Assembly: GCA_921293015.1 (NCBI GenBank)
Contig: OV121082.1
Location: 48,876,971 to 48,940,970 of the forward strand
DNA: 64,000 nucleotides
Direction: 5' to 3'
Source of the DNA: Phorcus lineatus
Lineage: Eukaryota; Mollusca; Gastropoda; Trochida; Trochidae
Each line of letters begins with the position of its first letter. The first letter of the stretch is position 1. Below are positions 32,501 through 45,000 of this stretch, piece after piece. The notes under the pieces were generated by a model. The model saw nothing but the letters and a program-made list of their open reading frames with translations, was not told the origin of the DNA and did no database searches. A program made the translations under genes and the position numbers.

Positions 32501-33877
32501 GGTGAACCCAGTCCTGCACTCCACCTTCATCCTCATCAAACACAACGTGCTGCCCATGGACCTCGTTCTGGTCCAGACTCGGAAACAACGTGTCTTCTCC
32601 TTCCTGTCCGTCAATTGGGGAATCATGGCCGATGTAGATTATGAGAGTGAAAAATATCGAAGTATCGGGGAGGCCAGATTCACACTTGGCGCTCTCAAGC
32701 GTATTCTTAGTGAGTCAAAATAATCCTTATGAGTTCCAGAGAAATCCCTCTATTGAAGACATAGTTCATACTTTTGAATTACCAAAGTGAATGCGGTCAA
32801 AAGTCAATTTTAAATGTATTGTGTTTCTTTACAAAATATGAACTAAGATGTGTGATACTTTGTAAAGGAATTTTCACAGCGAAGTCCCATTCAAAGTAGT
32901 TTCTAGTTGCCATTGTAAATAAAAGATTCATTTGTTTAGAAACCGGATGAATTTGTACAATGTATTTTGATTAACTTTCAGATTTACGTTCATACAAAGG
33001 GAGAGTGTCCTTCCTTCCCGTCGCTGAATACAAACCTCGAGTGGTAGGCGGAGAACAGCAACCTGCTGTCCTGACAAAGATCCGTCGCTTCTCACTACAA
33101 AGCCAGAGTAACAGTAAAAGTACTCTTAGCTCAGGGAGCAACGATCAACTTTCTCTTGATCTCGATGTGGAATCCATGAGTTTGCCACAGTCACATTCCA
33201 GTTTAGCAGAAGAATTCCAGAACAATGAATCTCAAACACAAACTCAAGTGAATGGAGATTTCTCGCACAATAATAACTCTGAAACTGCCTCAGGAACTCC
33301 CAACAATATGGCGGATAGCAATGGACATATTGAAAAAGAAACGTCAAGTAATTCTGGGGACGTGTCAACTGTGCCAAAAAGTGACTTACAATGGAGGAGG
33401 AGCACCATCACTGCTGCAGGGAGTCGAGAGGATATTGAAATAGAAACTGAAACAGCAACTGCCAAAAAAAGTGAGAATCATTATCTCTCGACGCCGTTAT
33501 TACCTCCCCTTGATCAACCAGTGCCTGAGGATTGGGCTGTGATTGAAGACTCGTTTATTTCTGTTGCTCTTCAGTACCAGACCCATCTGAACAGTGACAT
33601 GCTTGCAGCACCAGAGGCACATCTTAGTGACGGCTTCATGTACCTAATGCTGATTCGGGATGGCATTTCCAGGAACAACCTTCTTAATTTACTTCTCTCG
33701 TTTGCTGAAGCAGGTCATGTTGACTCTCCTCATGTGGAGATAGTAAAGGTGTTGGCATTCAGGATCGAGCCTGAGGCAACTGAAGGTAACTTGATGGTGG
33801 ATGGTGAACGAGTGGACTTCGGACCAATACAGGGCCAAATACTGCCTAAACTTAGCAGGATTATGGCAATTAAGTAA
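23536..33877 (+). CDS. SPHK2: sphingosine kinase (SPHK1/2 ortholog)
   Basis: Phosphorylates sphingosine with ATP to make sphingosine-1-phosphate, at the boundary of ceramide turnover and S1P signalling. Exons: 23536-23926, 31285-31529, 31804-31919, 32489-32709, 32982-33877; 1869 nt, 622 residues, all phases consistent. The diacylglycerol-kinase-like catalytic core starts near residue 140 (RLLILINPHSGPGKA). It has the SGDGL nucleotide-binding motif at about 205-209 followed by YEVINGLMERPDWEEA, PGGSGNAL at about 235-242, and SFLSVNWGIMADVDYESEKYR. The C-terminal half (DGFMYLMLIRDGISRNNLL) is also conserved. A low-complexity Ser/Thr/Asn/Gln-rich insert occupies roughly residues 350-505 within the last exon; its presence and the overall length resemble vertebrate SPHK2 more than SPHK1. 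An invertebrate gene need not correspond to one vertebrate paralog, so the symbol is nominal. The start context is strong (AAAATGG). Confidence 0.95.
23927..25927. other. SPHK intron 1, left part
   Basis: AT-rich intronic sequence. A 71-codon plus-strand frame at 25473-25688 shows no family resemblance and is not needed to join exons 1 and 2, which are already in phase. No other feature seen. Confidence 0.6.
26400..27890 (+). repeat. diverged ~190-bp tandem array inside the piggyBac-like element
   Basis: A recurring block reads roughly GCAAATTNTATATNGAATTGAAGNCAAT, then TTCTNCTCTTTNNCGATATAAAAAT. It recurs near 26427, 26708, 26893, 27078, 27291, 27459, 27657 and 27846. Most spacings are 170-210 bp; the first, about 280, probably hides a lost unit or a gap. 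Units are strongly diverged, so the array is old. Confidence 0.6.
26599..26617. repeat. short perfect GC palindrome
   Basis: GCACGCGC, a three-base TCA loop, then GCGCGTGC form a perfect 8-bp stem inside the piggyBac-like element. It is unusually GC-rich for this AT-rich locus. Confidence 0.6.
28382..31284. other. SPHK intron 1, right part
   Basis: AT-rich intron with no coding signal. It contains the hairpin at 28889-28922, and a weak tRNA-like stretch around 30540-30620 that I do not call. Confidence 0.6.
28889..28922. repeat. 34-bp hairpin in SPHK intron 1
   Basis: CAAGGACCTGTA and TACAGGTCCTTG are perfect 12-bp inverted arms around an AT-alternating centre, forming a compact cruciform-capable palindrome. 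Confidence 0.8.
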
Positions 33878-36800
33878 TTGATAAATGTTCCAGGTTTTAT
33901 AGGTGTTTATTTTTATTACTCTTTTGTAAGAGTAGATTCATTTTTAGATCATCAAATTGAACTGTGCAGAGTGAATGTATTCAATGTAATAAATATGTTA
34001 AGTGAATTGATTGTTGACGCAAGTAGAATTACTTTATATGAACTTGGTAAAATTGTTTAATTCTTTAAAAACTCTTCAAGGAAAATGACTTTATGCAATT
34101 GTATGAGAAGTAGGTGAAACTGCTTATGACTGTCTTTTTTAATTTTTGTTTGTTTGTATTTTGATATGTCCTTAGCAGATTGAGGAAGATTTATTTAGTA
34201 AATTTGCATGTAGTCAATTCTATATTATTTAAGCTTAATGGAATATAAATTATTTCTGATAGAAAAAAGAACAAAGTTGATACATGCAGCCCATTTTGAA
34301 ACTGAAACAACAATCTTTTCATCTTTAGTGACTAGTCCCATTTTTCAATATTTAGCAATATAAATGAGTTATGATTAATTCAGGAAAACTATGTCAATGC
34401 AAAATATTTCTATTCATTTTGAAATTGTAAGCACATGATTTGATTTTTTTATTGTTTCTTATATATTATTATTGTATATGAGCATTTCATGATGAAATGT
34501 TGGACCATAGATCAGTATGTTGATGATATACTTAATTTTATAAATATGTAAGATTGTTATAAGAATATCTCTTCATAATAGATGTAAGTTTACTGCAGGA
34601 GGAAAGCCGGCAATCCTTAATGATTGGGAACTGCGGTGAAACATGTCTATGCCAGACCGAGCAAACAATAGATAGCACTGAAATGTATACAATATGAATA
34701 ATATTTTCAAATACCTGAAGGAATGTGCCAAACCGCTGCTTAAGTACAAAAGATCAAAATAGCAAACAGTTGATTGTCCTTAATTTTGTATAACTAAACT
34801 GACTGACTTTGTATTTCATGTTTGTAAGTGTGCATCATCGAATTGCTGAATCAGCAAACTTATAGTTTCTATGCAATGCCTTCTATACCTTCGTCAGCGG
34901 TTTTATCCTGGTTGCAATAAATTGTGATAGTGATTACCTGTGATAAAAAGCACCTGTCATTTATGACCCATTCTAACAGCAAAAAAATATGTAAAGTTTT
35001 ATGTAGACCAGATGCAGATAGTTCAGTATGTGTTTGAAGCTTTTGATGTCGTATTCTTTATGATTAACTAAGGTACATGCCCTAATATTGTTCATGAAAT
35101 ACATAATTGGTTATTCATGTTTGACATGTTCAGATATCTATCTCAAAGATAGAATATATAATTCCTCTGTATCAGATTAACTGTTATATATATATATATG
35201 TATTTGTATTTATTTCCTTCCTTCTTTAGGCCTGTTGAGTTACTAGACAATGAGAGAGAACTATCTACTTTATTTTACTGCTTTGCTGTGATTTAAGCGT
35301 ATGTTGTGCATTTTAAGCTTTGCTTTGCCTGATATAAGACTACTTAAGGGTTACAATGTAGTCAGAATGAAAAATGTATTGACGCTTGATATATTTGTGG
35401 GTGTGTGTATTTTAATTCTCAAACAGTACAAGGTCACACACACAAACACCTGAAGGAGCACGATAAATCAAGAATGTGTCTATTGCAAAAAATGCCTCAA
35501 ACAAAATTAAAAGACAGATTATGATATGAAAAAAAAAAGAGTTATGAATAAATTTTAAATAACCTGAATTGTTTTTGCAGGTATTACTTGGATATAATAA
35601 ATTAACTCTAAATTTAAAAGTATGTGAATACATTTCAGTAAATCATTTTAAAACATTGATATGATAAATGATATTTTGATGGTTATTTTAAAATCATATC
35701 AGTAATTCACTTGCACAAGTATGTTTGCATTGAATCTGTAAACTGTGAACACCCACTTACCTTAACTTGAAGACATGGAATTGTATTTTACTGCAACTGG
35801 TGATGGGTGCAAAAATGCTTTTATAGGTATTTCAGTATAAGTCAATCAATATTTTAAATTAAAGTGATGGATTCGATTGAATGAAAGCATTAACATTTTG
35901 TTGAAAAATTCCTTCTTATTATTTTGTTTAACTTATCATAAGTCTGAAGTCAAAGTGCAAAATATTTTATCATCTAGTATTTGATCCTTAGTTGAAATAG
36001 GAGCTAAATGGAGGTTATTTATGTGACATAAAATAAGTATTTAGGGGAGGCATTCATGGTTATTTATAACCCAGTGTTTATTGTTATAAGGCAATATAAG
36101 AGTACATTGAATATATGGCTGATGATTAGCATTTTAGGTCATATATATATCGAGTGACCCAGTGCAAATATCTTTGTGGACATTTATGTTTAAGAGGTCT
36201 TTGGACTGTGTTAAGAATAGTTTATTGCAGTAACTTGCTTCAGCTTATTATTATATTATATACATTCGCAATGATGCCATTGTTTTGTGTTTGTCATATC
36301 TTTTAAAGAATGTTAAGATGTAACAATCATCATGAAATATTATTTTTACATTGTAGTAGTATTGTAATTTGAGCCAGTAGAAATTCTTTGCTTTCATATA
36401 TATTATATACCAGGTGTTCATAAATCATAATCTCTAGATACAAATGAAGGTTAAATTACAGTATAGAGTTCTAGATTGTATTCATTGTGAAAAGATACTA
36501 CAAACATTTCTTGCGTAAAAAACAGAGTCTTCTTAGTTATGCACATCAATTTTCATGAAATTCATTTTGCAGGGCAGTTTAAGACAATTTTCAAATTTCC
36601 TGAAATAATTATATAAACATGGAAAACTCTGGTTTCTACGCAACATTAGCCTATCCTGAAAGATTTAATGTCAGGAATGATACAAGTCAACAACAACAAA
36701 TTTAATTCAGGTTTTGCAAAAGGGCATTGACAAGGAATATGATGCCCATCCGTAAACATTATAACATTTTACAATTGCTTAAGGGTGAATTGAAATCATA

Positions 36801-37859
36801 TCAAATTATATAGTCATCCAAGCAGTATCTTAGTATTTTACACTTATTGCCCATAAATTTATTCATCACAATTTTATTTTCATTTCATAAGATTTCATCA
36901 CACAAGGATGAGACTTGATTGTTTGATGTTTTCATTATTTCCTTTTTATCTAAAGTTTATTTCTTTGTTATTTAATGATAATCTTCTTACAACTGGGTGA
37001 CACCAGGAAGACAATATCAAAAGGACACACAATTCACAGTTGCCGGCTACCTGTTGTTAGGTTAGTCGTATAATTATAACTGCCATCACGTCTCCATGAC
37101 AAAGGGGTTACATACAAATATTGTTTATTAAAAATTAAAAAAACTTATAAGATCAATTGAAGAATATGTCTTATCTTGCGTCAAATTGAATTTTTATTTT
37201 TATTTTTTTTTCCTTTCATCAAAACATTATTTCTGCACAAAAATTATTTTGAAATTTGTATTGAATTTATTTATTCACATCCATTGCTCAAGTTTTGTTG
37301 TTATGTCATAGACAAATTTATACCCACTTTGTTTTCTGTCACATATTGCACCTGCATATTATGTCATACTGGGTCATACTAAGTGCCTTTAGGAATTTGG
37401 TATATTTAAGAGTTGCAGTAGCTATATGAAATGATATCATTTTTTTCAAGTTAATAACATAGTTATGTATATAGTGAGAATGTATGGTCATTTGTTACTC
37501 TTACAAACGGAAAGATTGCCAAAAGTATAACTAAATATCCTGATTGAAATTTTGGTTTAATCATTTTGGGTTGAACAAGTGTATTATATTTCTTTTTAAA
37601 AGAAGATTCAATTTAAGTGACAATTCTTTTTTTATGCCAACTTTTCTCCATTTGTTTATCAAGAAATAGAATTGATCAGATTTACATGAGATAAACATGA
37701 ATGATTCACTTGTTGACATTATTTGCAAAAATATAAAATGTACTAGAATAGTTCAAAGTTAATTTTATTTAAGTTTAACATAATCTAGGTGATGCCATAC
37801 ATTTTTTCAGTTGACAAAAAGTCATCAAGCAACATCTGCACATTTGATTCTGTAGATTC

Positions 37860-38080
37860 TCCTTCATGCCAAATACCTTGTTTTGCTGACAGCTTGTTCT
37901 TCATGGCTATTGTTATTGAGTAATTTGTTTCAGCCAGTGAAATGTCATAATGCAAGGAGCTTGAAGCAAATGTCTCAAAATCAACAGACTTGTCATCCAG
38001 GTCATGTAGCTATTGCTAGATGTGGGTTATATACCTAGTGACACAAGGCATTTTGGCCGAGATATTAGGGTACTGAAGGG
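37860..38080 (-). repeat. MITE-like dispersed repeat, inverted relative to the copy at 62850
   Basis: The block around ATGGCTATT, then GAAATGTCATAATGCAAGGAGCTTGAAGC and CAGACTTGTC matches the reverse complement of 62820-63030 with scattered differences. The right end (ACACAAGGCATTTTGGCC) resembles a decayed terminal inverted repeat of that element. Confidence 0.5.
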
Positions 38081-39638
38081 AGGCTGAGGATTAACATATG
38101 CCTGTATGGCAGGATGACCTAAAGTTGTCACCAGTTTAGTTATACTAATCAATGTCCAAGGTTTTCAGCAAATAACATTTGATTGTTTGTTATTTATATT
38201 TAGATATAGAATCATTTGTTAAGTCATCTAATAATTTTCAAACAGTTCATGAAAGTCTAATTTGTTTTGATAAATTTCAAATTTATTCAAATATTATATA
38301 TTTGTTAATTTTGCATTTCCTAATCAACAAGTAAAGCAATGTGGTAATTCTGTTTAAAAAAAATTTTGTTCATATTTGTCAAGAATAATTTTTGCATAAT
38401 TTTTACAAAAATTACCTATCGTGTTCAAATATGTTGTAGAACAGTTTAAATCTATGCTTTTGACAATTACTTAAAATTTACAGTCAAGCATCCTCTGTTT
38501 TGAACAAAGCATCAAAAGCAAAATGGTGTTTGATTTTATCAAAAATTCGCTCATCACAGATATTTGCAAATATTCTGGTGATAACATTGTCTTCTTGTTT
38601 ATCATATGAATTTGATAATACAAAACTTAACTCCAAACTGTTTTGGTAATCTTTGATTTGGTATTTCCATTTATTAAAACATTGATGAAATCCAAGATCT
38701 GACCAAATCAAATTCCAAAATTAGATTGTGGGTCGTCACCTACCCATGATCAGATGAACCTAATGTAAGTGTATTTATGTTTTCTCAATCAGTAAATACC
38801 TCATGAAAGTGACTGTAATGTCGTGGTTGACAAAACAGGATTTATTAACATGGTTGATGTAAGCTTGTACAAAACAAATAGACTTAACACATAAAAAGAT
38901 TTTGAGTTGATATCTGATTGTCCATGCATGTAAATGTTTGTGTGAATAAAAATCTGTTTGTCAATGCATAGGATGTTTTATGGATCGATACTGACTGTCC
39001 ATCCATATGATAATTAGTTAATTAATTAATTTATTATCAAAGCAAATTATGTGAGTTTTATGCCAGCTTCTTTTGTGTGCGTGCAGTAGAGATAATGCAA
39101 TTTGCACAGCATTCCTTCTATTTGAATGTTTTTATGCAGAATACTATTACATATACATTCGCCATGATCCGATTTCTATTTATTGATTTATAGTTAATGG
39201 TTTGGCTTCTTTGTGCTTTTGTTAATTATATAGATATATTTTTTGTAATTCATAGGAATAAACAAAGACTGATGATTTTTTATTGCTTTTTTCTGTATCT
39301 TTTAAAGGGGATTTTGTTAAATTAGTTGCTGCTTTTCACTTTTGATCACAGCAAAATAAAATAAAAATTCAGTAAAACATTTTGGGTGAAGTTGGAATCT
39401 AACAGCAGTTTAATCAAACTGCCCACATTAATTGATTAAAAACAAAAACATTCACAACATTGGCTCTTTTGACACAGAAAGATAAAAACATGTAAGTGAA
39501 ATCTTTGATTTAATGATGCCAAATGATGGTATATCATTAGCGAGATGAATCTAAGATTATTTCAGTTCCCAACGGCTAAAAGTTTGAATTCAATAGCAAT
39601 GTAGGTATGAAGTGCAGTGATGAAACATTAGCTAGAGC

Positions 39639-39888
39639 CAATAGGCCTTGTCTATCCTGAAAATGGTAAAGAACGCTGCTTGAGAGCTTATATAGCTTTG
39701 AAATTACAGTATAACAATCTCTTTTGTGTGTGCAACAATGTCATATGTCATTCCCTCAACATTAAATGCTCTGTAATGGCGGTAAACAGTGCACTCAGTT
39801 GTGAATGCTATTAATACTTGGATGCGAGTTGTATTATTGGCAGGTTATATTTAGCGATACAAGGCCTTGGCCCTAAGGATATCAGGTT
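39639..39888. repeat. MITE-like repeat with decayed inverted ends
   Basis: The left end AATAGGCCTTGTCTATCCTGA and the right end ACAAGGCCTTGGCC-CTAAGGATAT-CAGG are roughly inverted. The right end resembles that of the repeat at 37860-38080. Part of the interior (AACGCTGCTTGAGAGCTT, then GTGTGCAACAATG) recurs at about 56170-56270 in an FBF1 intron. Confidence 0.4.
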
Positions 39889-41639
39889 AAAATCTACATG
39901 TTTATCACTCGGCATCTCTTGATAGGTCGACTGTTTTGGAAAAAAAGATAAGATAACATTAATGAATGCACAGCCTATCATCATGTATTATCTTTCACCT
40001 ACAGTGTCCTTTGGAACCTTTGACAAGTGCTTCATTTTTTCTCCATTTAGAAAATTCACAACATGAGTTTACAATGTCAATTTAAGGTTGTTCTTCAGGA
40101 AGGCTTGATCCTGATTTGCTGCTTGTTATTTTAACATGAGGGCATTATGAGCAGTATTTTCATCAAGCCTTACCTGACTATATACCACTGATTTTGTTGT
40201 AGCTGGGATATAATGACAAAAATTTATCTCTAATAACCACAAACACCAAACGTATGTTGATATATATATTTTTATTTGTAAACCTGCTCTAGGCACTGAA
40301 TTGGTTAAGAACAAAATGATCTTTCATTCCTTCATCTAGACAAAAACAGATACAATTTCTATATTCATGTTTAATTGAAAACTATTACAACACTATAATA
40401 TTATCTCTGCTGCTAACTTCTTATCATAAAGACTAGAATAATGCTTCAATGCATGCACACATTAAGATAAATTTCAAGGCTTGGAGTCCTCATTTTATCA
40501 TCCTTTAACAGTAATGAACAGAATATGTAGGTAGATTTATTATCATGATTGAAATATGTTGTAAATAACATTAAATACACCACATTAAACATATATATAT
40601 AAAATAAATAACTTGATTTTATTCAATTATTTGTAAATTTAGTGATACCCTCAAGTTGGACTAAATTCATGTAGATATGTAATGTATAAATGTAAAAATT
40701 ACATTGCTTCATTGTGTTTTAAATATATAAAGACTCTGTAATTGTTTATCCAAATAGGTAGTTCAGAGTTACCATGATAAAAAAAAAACAGGTTGCTAAT
40801 AGTTCTCTACAATTATACATGGATTTGGCAGGATACAACATTTCATCAGTGCAATAAACCTCACATCAGTCCACAGTAGAATACTTTATGAAAATGAAAT
40901 GATTTTGATGCCATGAAACATTGGTCTGACATTATCATCTTGGGTAAAATTATGTTTGTCACTGTAGCCTGATAATTAGTTTATTTCACTGATAGAACAG
41001 AGTAGCTGACTCTAACTTGTATGATATAAGAAGGATATATTCATTATTTAAAGATTTCCCTGATATTGTTTGAAGATCCTCACTTAAACAAAAGGAAACT
41101 GAGATGTCCATGTAACATACTCGTGTTAAGACGTGAAGGCACAACAATGAAGACACTCACAACACAGGATATCACAGAATGCAGGAAGTTCATTGTAATA
41201 TGTCTCAGGCAATATTGGTCTCAACATGCTCACAAATACATCATTGTTGAAACTAAATTATGTATAGCGCTTACAGCTGAAGGTCTTTTACCCTCTGGAC
41301 TATAACTTGTAAAAGTATTTCTATATTGCGTTCATAGACAAATAGGTCATCTTTAAAACAAAGTACTTTTAAAATTCATCACCTCTTGACAGATCATGAA
41401 ATGTTTTGGAAAAAAAAAAGATAAAGAAATTAATGCACAGCCTTTTCTTTCACCTACAGTGTACTTTGGAACCTTTTACAAGTGCTTCCCTTTTTCATAA
41501 AGAAAATTAAAAAATTTGTTAATTCCATGTCAAGATAGTTCTTCAGGACGGCGTAATTTGATTTGCTGCTTGGTATTCTAGCTTGAAGGTGTATTGAGCA
41601 ATGTTTTCATCAAGTCTTGACTGATTGGCTAGTATCTGT

Positions 41640-42010
41640 ACATGCATGTGATATTTGATATGAACATAAATATCATCGTATCACATGGTTAATAAAGTGC
41701 ACGATGATGGTAGGTGAAATATACGTTATCATTTGATGATATTTGATATGCAGACGACAACATCTCATGTAAGAGAGATGCAAATTATACATGTCAGCAA
41801 TTGATGGTCAGCTTATCTCACGTGATAATTGATATCAGGGTTATCACATCAGAGGGTTAGGGATATGCAACTTATCAAATATGGTATTTGTCACGCAAAT
41901 TTTCACGAATGAATTTTGAAATATGACAGTTATACACATCTGATGGTAAGCAAGATATCACACTCAATATTTGATATGTAGATTTTCACACATCATTTGA
42001 TATGGCGATA
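41640..42010. repeat. degenerate short-period GATATTTGATATG-type array
   Basis: TTGATATG, TATCACATC and TGATAATTGATATC-like motifs recur many times in both orientations at irregular 30-90-bp spacing. The array ends just downstream of the FBF1 stop codon, so it probably lies in the FBF1 3' UTR. Confidence 0.4.
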
Positions 42011-42029
42011 ATTGAGTTTACTTCAATAT

Positions 42030-45000
42030 TCATATTTTCTGTGAGTCACCATGATAAGGTGAATGTTTTAAGGACTCAAGAAACATACTCTCTTCTTCCA
42101 AGTATTCCTTGTCCTGAAAAAAGATATGCAGTATGATGATGAAAATTTTTTGTAAGATAAATAAAAATGAAGAGATAATATTGAAAATAACAATTAAGTT
42201 ACATTTAAAATCCAACTCAATCATCGATCTGTTTATATAATAATATACACCATTTCCCCACTAATCAAATACGAAATATTTGCTTTTAAATTAGGAAAGG
42301 ATTCCTTGAATTCAACAGTTCAGAAGATTTTTAAAAAATTCATATGGAAAAGGGTAATTTACTTACTTAGAGTGTCTTGATATAATGGTGAAAGTAATGA
42401 GTTAATCAGAGAAAAAATCAAGGCACATCATATTTTAACTATCTTGAGATGTTACAATTATCATGTCTTGAAGTAATGATTCAGAGACTTACTTTGAGAG
42501 CTTGTATTTTCCACATTCTGACAGACCTATCAGCCGCTATGGACGATGTGATGGTCTCTATTGCGTTAAAGGAGAGGTTGTAGCTGCTGTTCCCATGATG
42601 CATCATGTTCCCAGCATGCATTGGCATCGGGGATCTTGTGCCGTTGATGGGCGACATCATAGGGATGGCAGTTGTTAGTGGCACTGAACGAAACATTAGA
42701 TGGTAATTTCTCATGTTTTAAGAAGCACAAGCCCCAAACACAATTATATGGACTTCAAGCACATTCTAGATGAGACAATAAATAAACACATGTCTAGAGT
42801 TACATATATATTAAGAAAAATGATCAGAGAAAAAGTGTAATACAAAAATCTATTCCTGACAGATAACATTTCCATAGGTGTAAAGTAACAATGCTTACAC
42901 ACTACTAGGTTATGCCCTGTTCTATCCCCAATTACTTTACATTTGCCAGAAAAGAATTTTATTTAAAGTCCACTCACTATGAGCCGGAACTATGCTGGAG
43001 TCAGCAGGTCTGAGAGGAGTCCGACAGTTTGTGCAGAGAGAGGAGTTCTTCAGATTTTCAACATCCTTCTTCTCCTTGGCCAGTCTCAGCTTCTCCTGGT
43101 GAAAATAGAAGCAAAAGGGTTTTGTTTGTATTCAGAGTGAAAATCACAGAACTGACAACACTACGCTTATGTAAAGAGACAACATGCTCCTCCAAATTTT
43201 GAATTTTTTTTACTTAATATTTTTTTTAAAAGGCCTGATTAAGAAGAGTAACCACATTATTGTGTAAGTGAAATGTCTGTGTCCTACTAATTAGAACAAC
43301 TTTGCTTTATAAAATAGATTTAATGGAATTTGCAAATAACAAATCAACAGAATGGTCAATAGCATCTTGTAGTGCCAGGTTTTCAAACTCTTAGCACAAA
43401 TGACCGGCTTTAAGGTTTTTTTTGTGTGGTAAAATTGCCAAATCAAAAGCCACAAAGGTAAAGCATTAGCGTAATCGCTGTAATTTCTTAGCTGCAATAT
43501 ACATTAATAGCAATTTTTTGCAACATAAGGCATTCAATAGCCTCAACAACGGGAAGATGTTTAATAGATTTATAGAATAAGTCTGAAAGACATCCTTGAC
43601 CAAAAAATATCGCTATCAAGCTCTACCTCAGCGATGTGCTCCTCCATGTTGCGTACGTTCTGCTGCTGTCTCTGCAGTTCTTCCAGACGCTGGTTGTGTT
43701 GAGCTTCAATCTGTCTCGCCTCCAGCAGCGCCCTCTCTCCCTCACGCTGGGCTTTTGCTGATAACTGGCAGTCCAAAGATTAAAATATTCATCAAATGCT
43801 AAATATGCTTAATCATTTGGACATCTTTAATCGTGTTCATTTATTCAAAGCTAAGCTAAACATACTCAGGAAGTCAATGTATCATAAATCTTTCATTTGT
43901 TTATCAAGAAGACAGCAACAATTATTCAACAACATATTCAATAGAACAATTGTCTCATACAAGATAATCTTATCCATGACAACTCTTTGTTTGAAATCAC
44001 CATATGCTTCTTGGTAACTTCTTGCCCCTTCTTCGTTTAGGCAATACATAGTCCAGCAAGAATGCATGAAATGAATAAAGCAGCTGCAATAATACTGTCT
44101 TGTAACAATACTTAAACTACTAAATGCTTACAGAACATTTACTTGTAAAAATTATTTTCGAATGCTGGACATGGGCTCACACTGATACTGGCTTTGTTGG
44201 TCTATAGAGTTAGTATTTCGAACTTGTCCAAAAGAAGATTATCCAGATCATATGGTGTTTGAATAAAAATCTCAATGAAACATCAGACTATAAATACAGC
44301 ATGAGACTCACATCAGTCAATGAATCGACCTCAGCTGACTTGTGTTTGACCTGCATGGCCATCTCATGCAGATTTGATCTCTCCGCATCTATCTTAGCCT
44401 TCTCTCTCTCCAACCTATTCCTCTCTGCTTCCATCCTGTCTTCCTCTCGCTGTAGTTCTTGTAGACGCTGAGACGTCTTAACTCTCTCCTCAGCAATTGA
44501 CTTGGTCAACACCTCATACTCTGCTTCAGCCTGAAGATTAAAAATTCATATGATGTTGATAAAGATGGCAATGAGGATATTTTATCAAGAATGTTTATAG
44601 GGAGTGAGTTATTGTAAAGAAATGCTTTGGCAAGTATGTTTGAAAATAACTGGCTAACCTTTTGTGATTATGATGAAAAAAGTTTGCTATGAAATAATTT
44701 CTTTTTAACAGGCTTACAAAATCATTTTCAAATGCAACAAGCAGACAGAGTCAGCTATATCCCCCGCCAAAGGGAAAGGGTAGTTAAGAATACTAGTTGT
44801 GGAATATTGAACAGTGATCATGTTGTTTTTCTACAAACAACCTTTAAGAAATCCTATGTTACGTTTCCATGGAAACGGGTAAAAATAAAAATGCAATGAG
44901 GTTGAAAACCCCAAAAGGCACATCTCCGCATGATGCCCCTTGCACATACCAAGTTTCGTCGAGCTAGGTCTCACCGTTTTGGAGTTGTGCTCCGGAAACA

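Larger units (their letters stand above)
33878..42029. other. convergent 3' region between SPHK and FBF1, no gene recognised
   Basis: This 8.15-kb AT-rich stretch lies between the SPHK stop and the FBF1 stop, which face each other. The first SPHK poly(A) signal is AATAAA at 33988-33993, with more candidates further on, so the mature 3' end is uncertain. I find no exon-like open frames with splice sites. Repeats seen: a (TA)n run near 35186, MITE-like repeats near 37860-38080 and 39639-39888, a direct duplication (39930-40195 and 41385-41640), and a short-period degenerate array at 41640-42010 next to the FBF1 stop. Confidence 0.6.
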
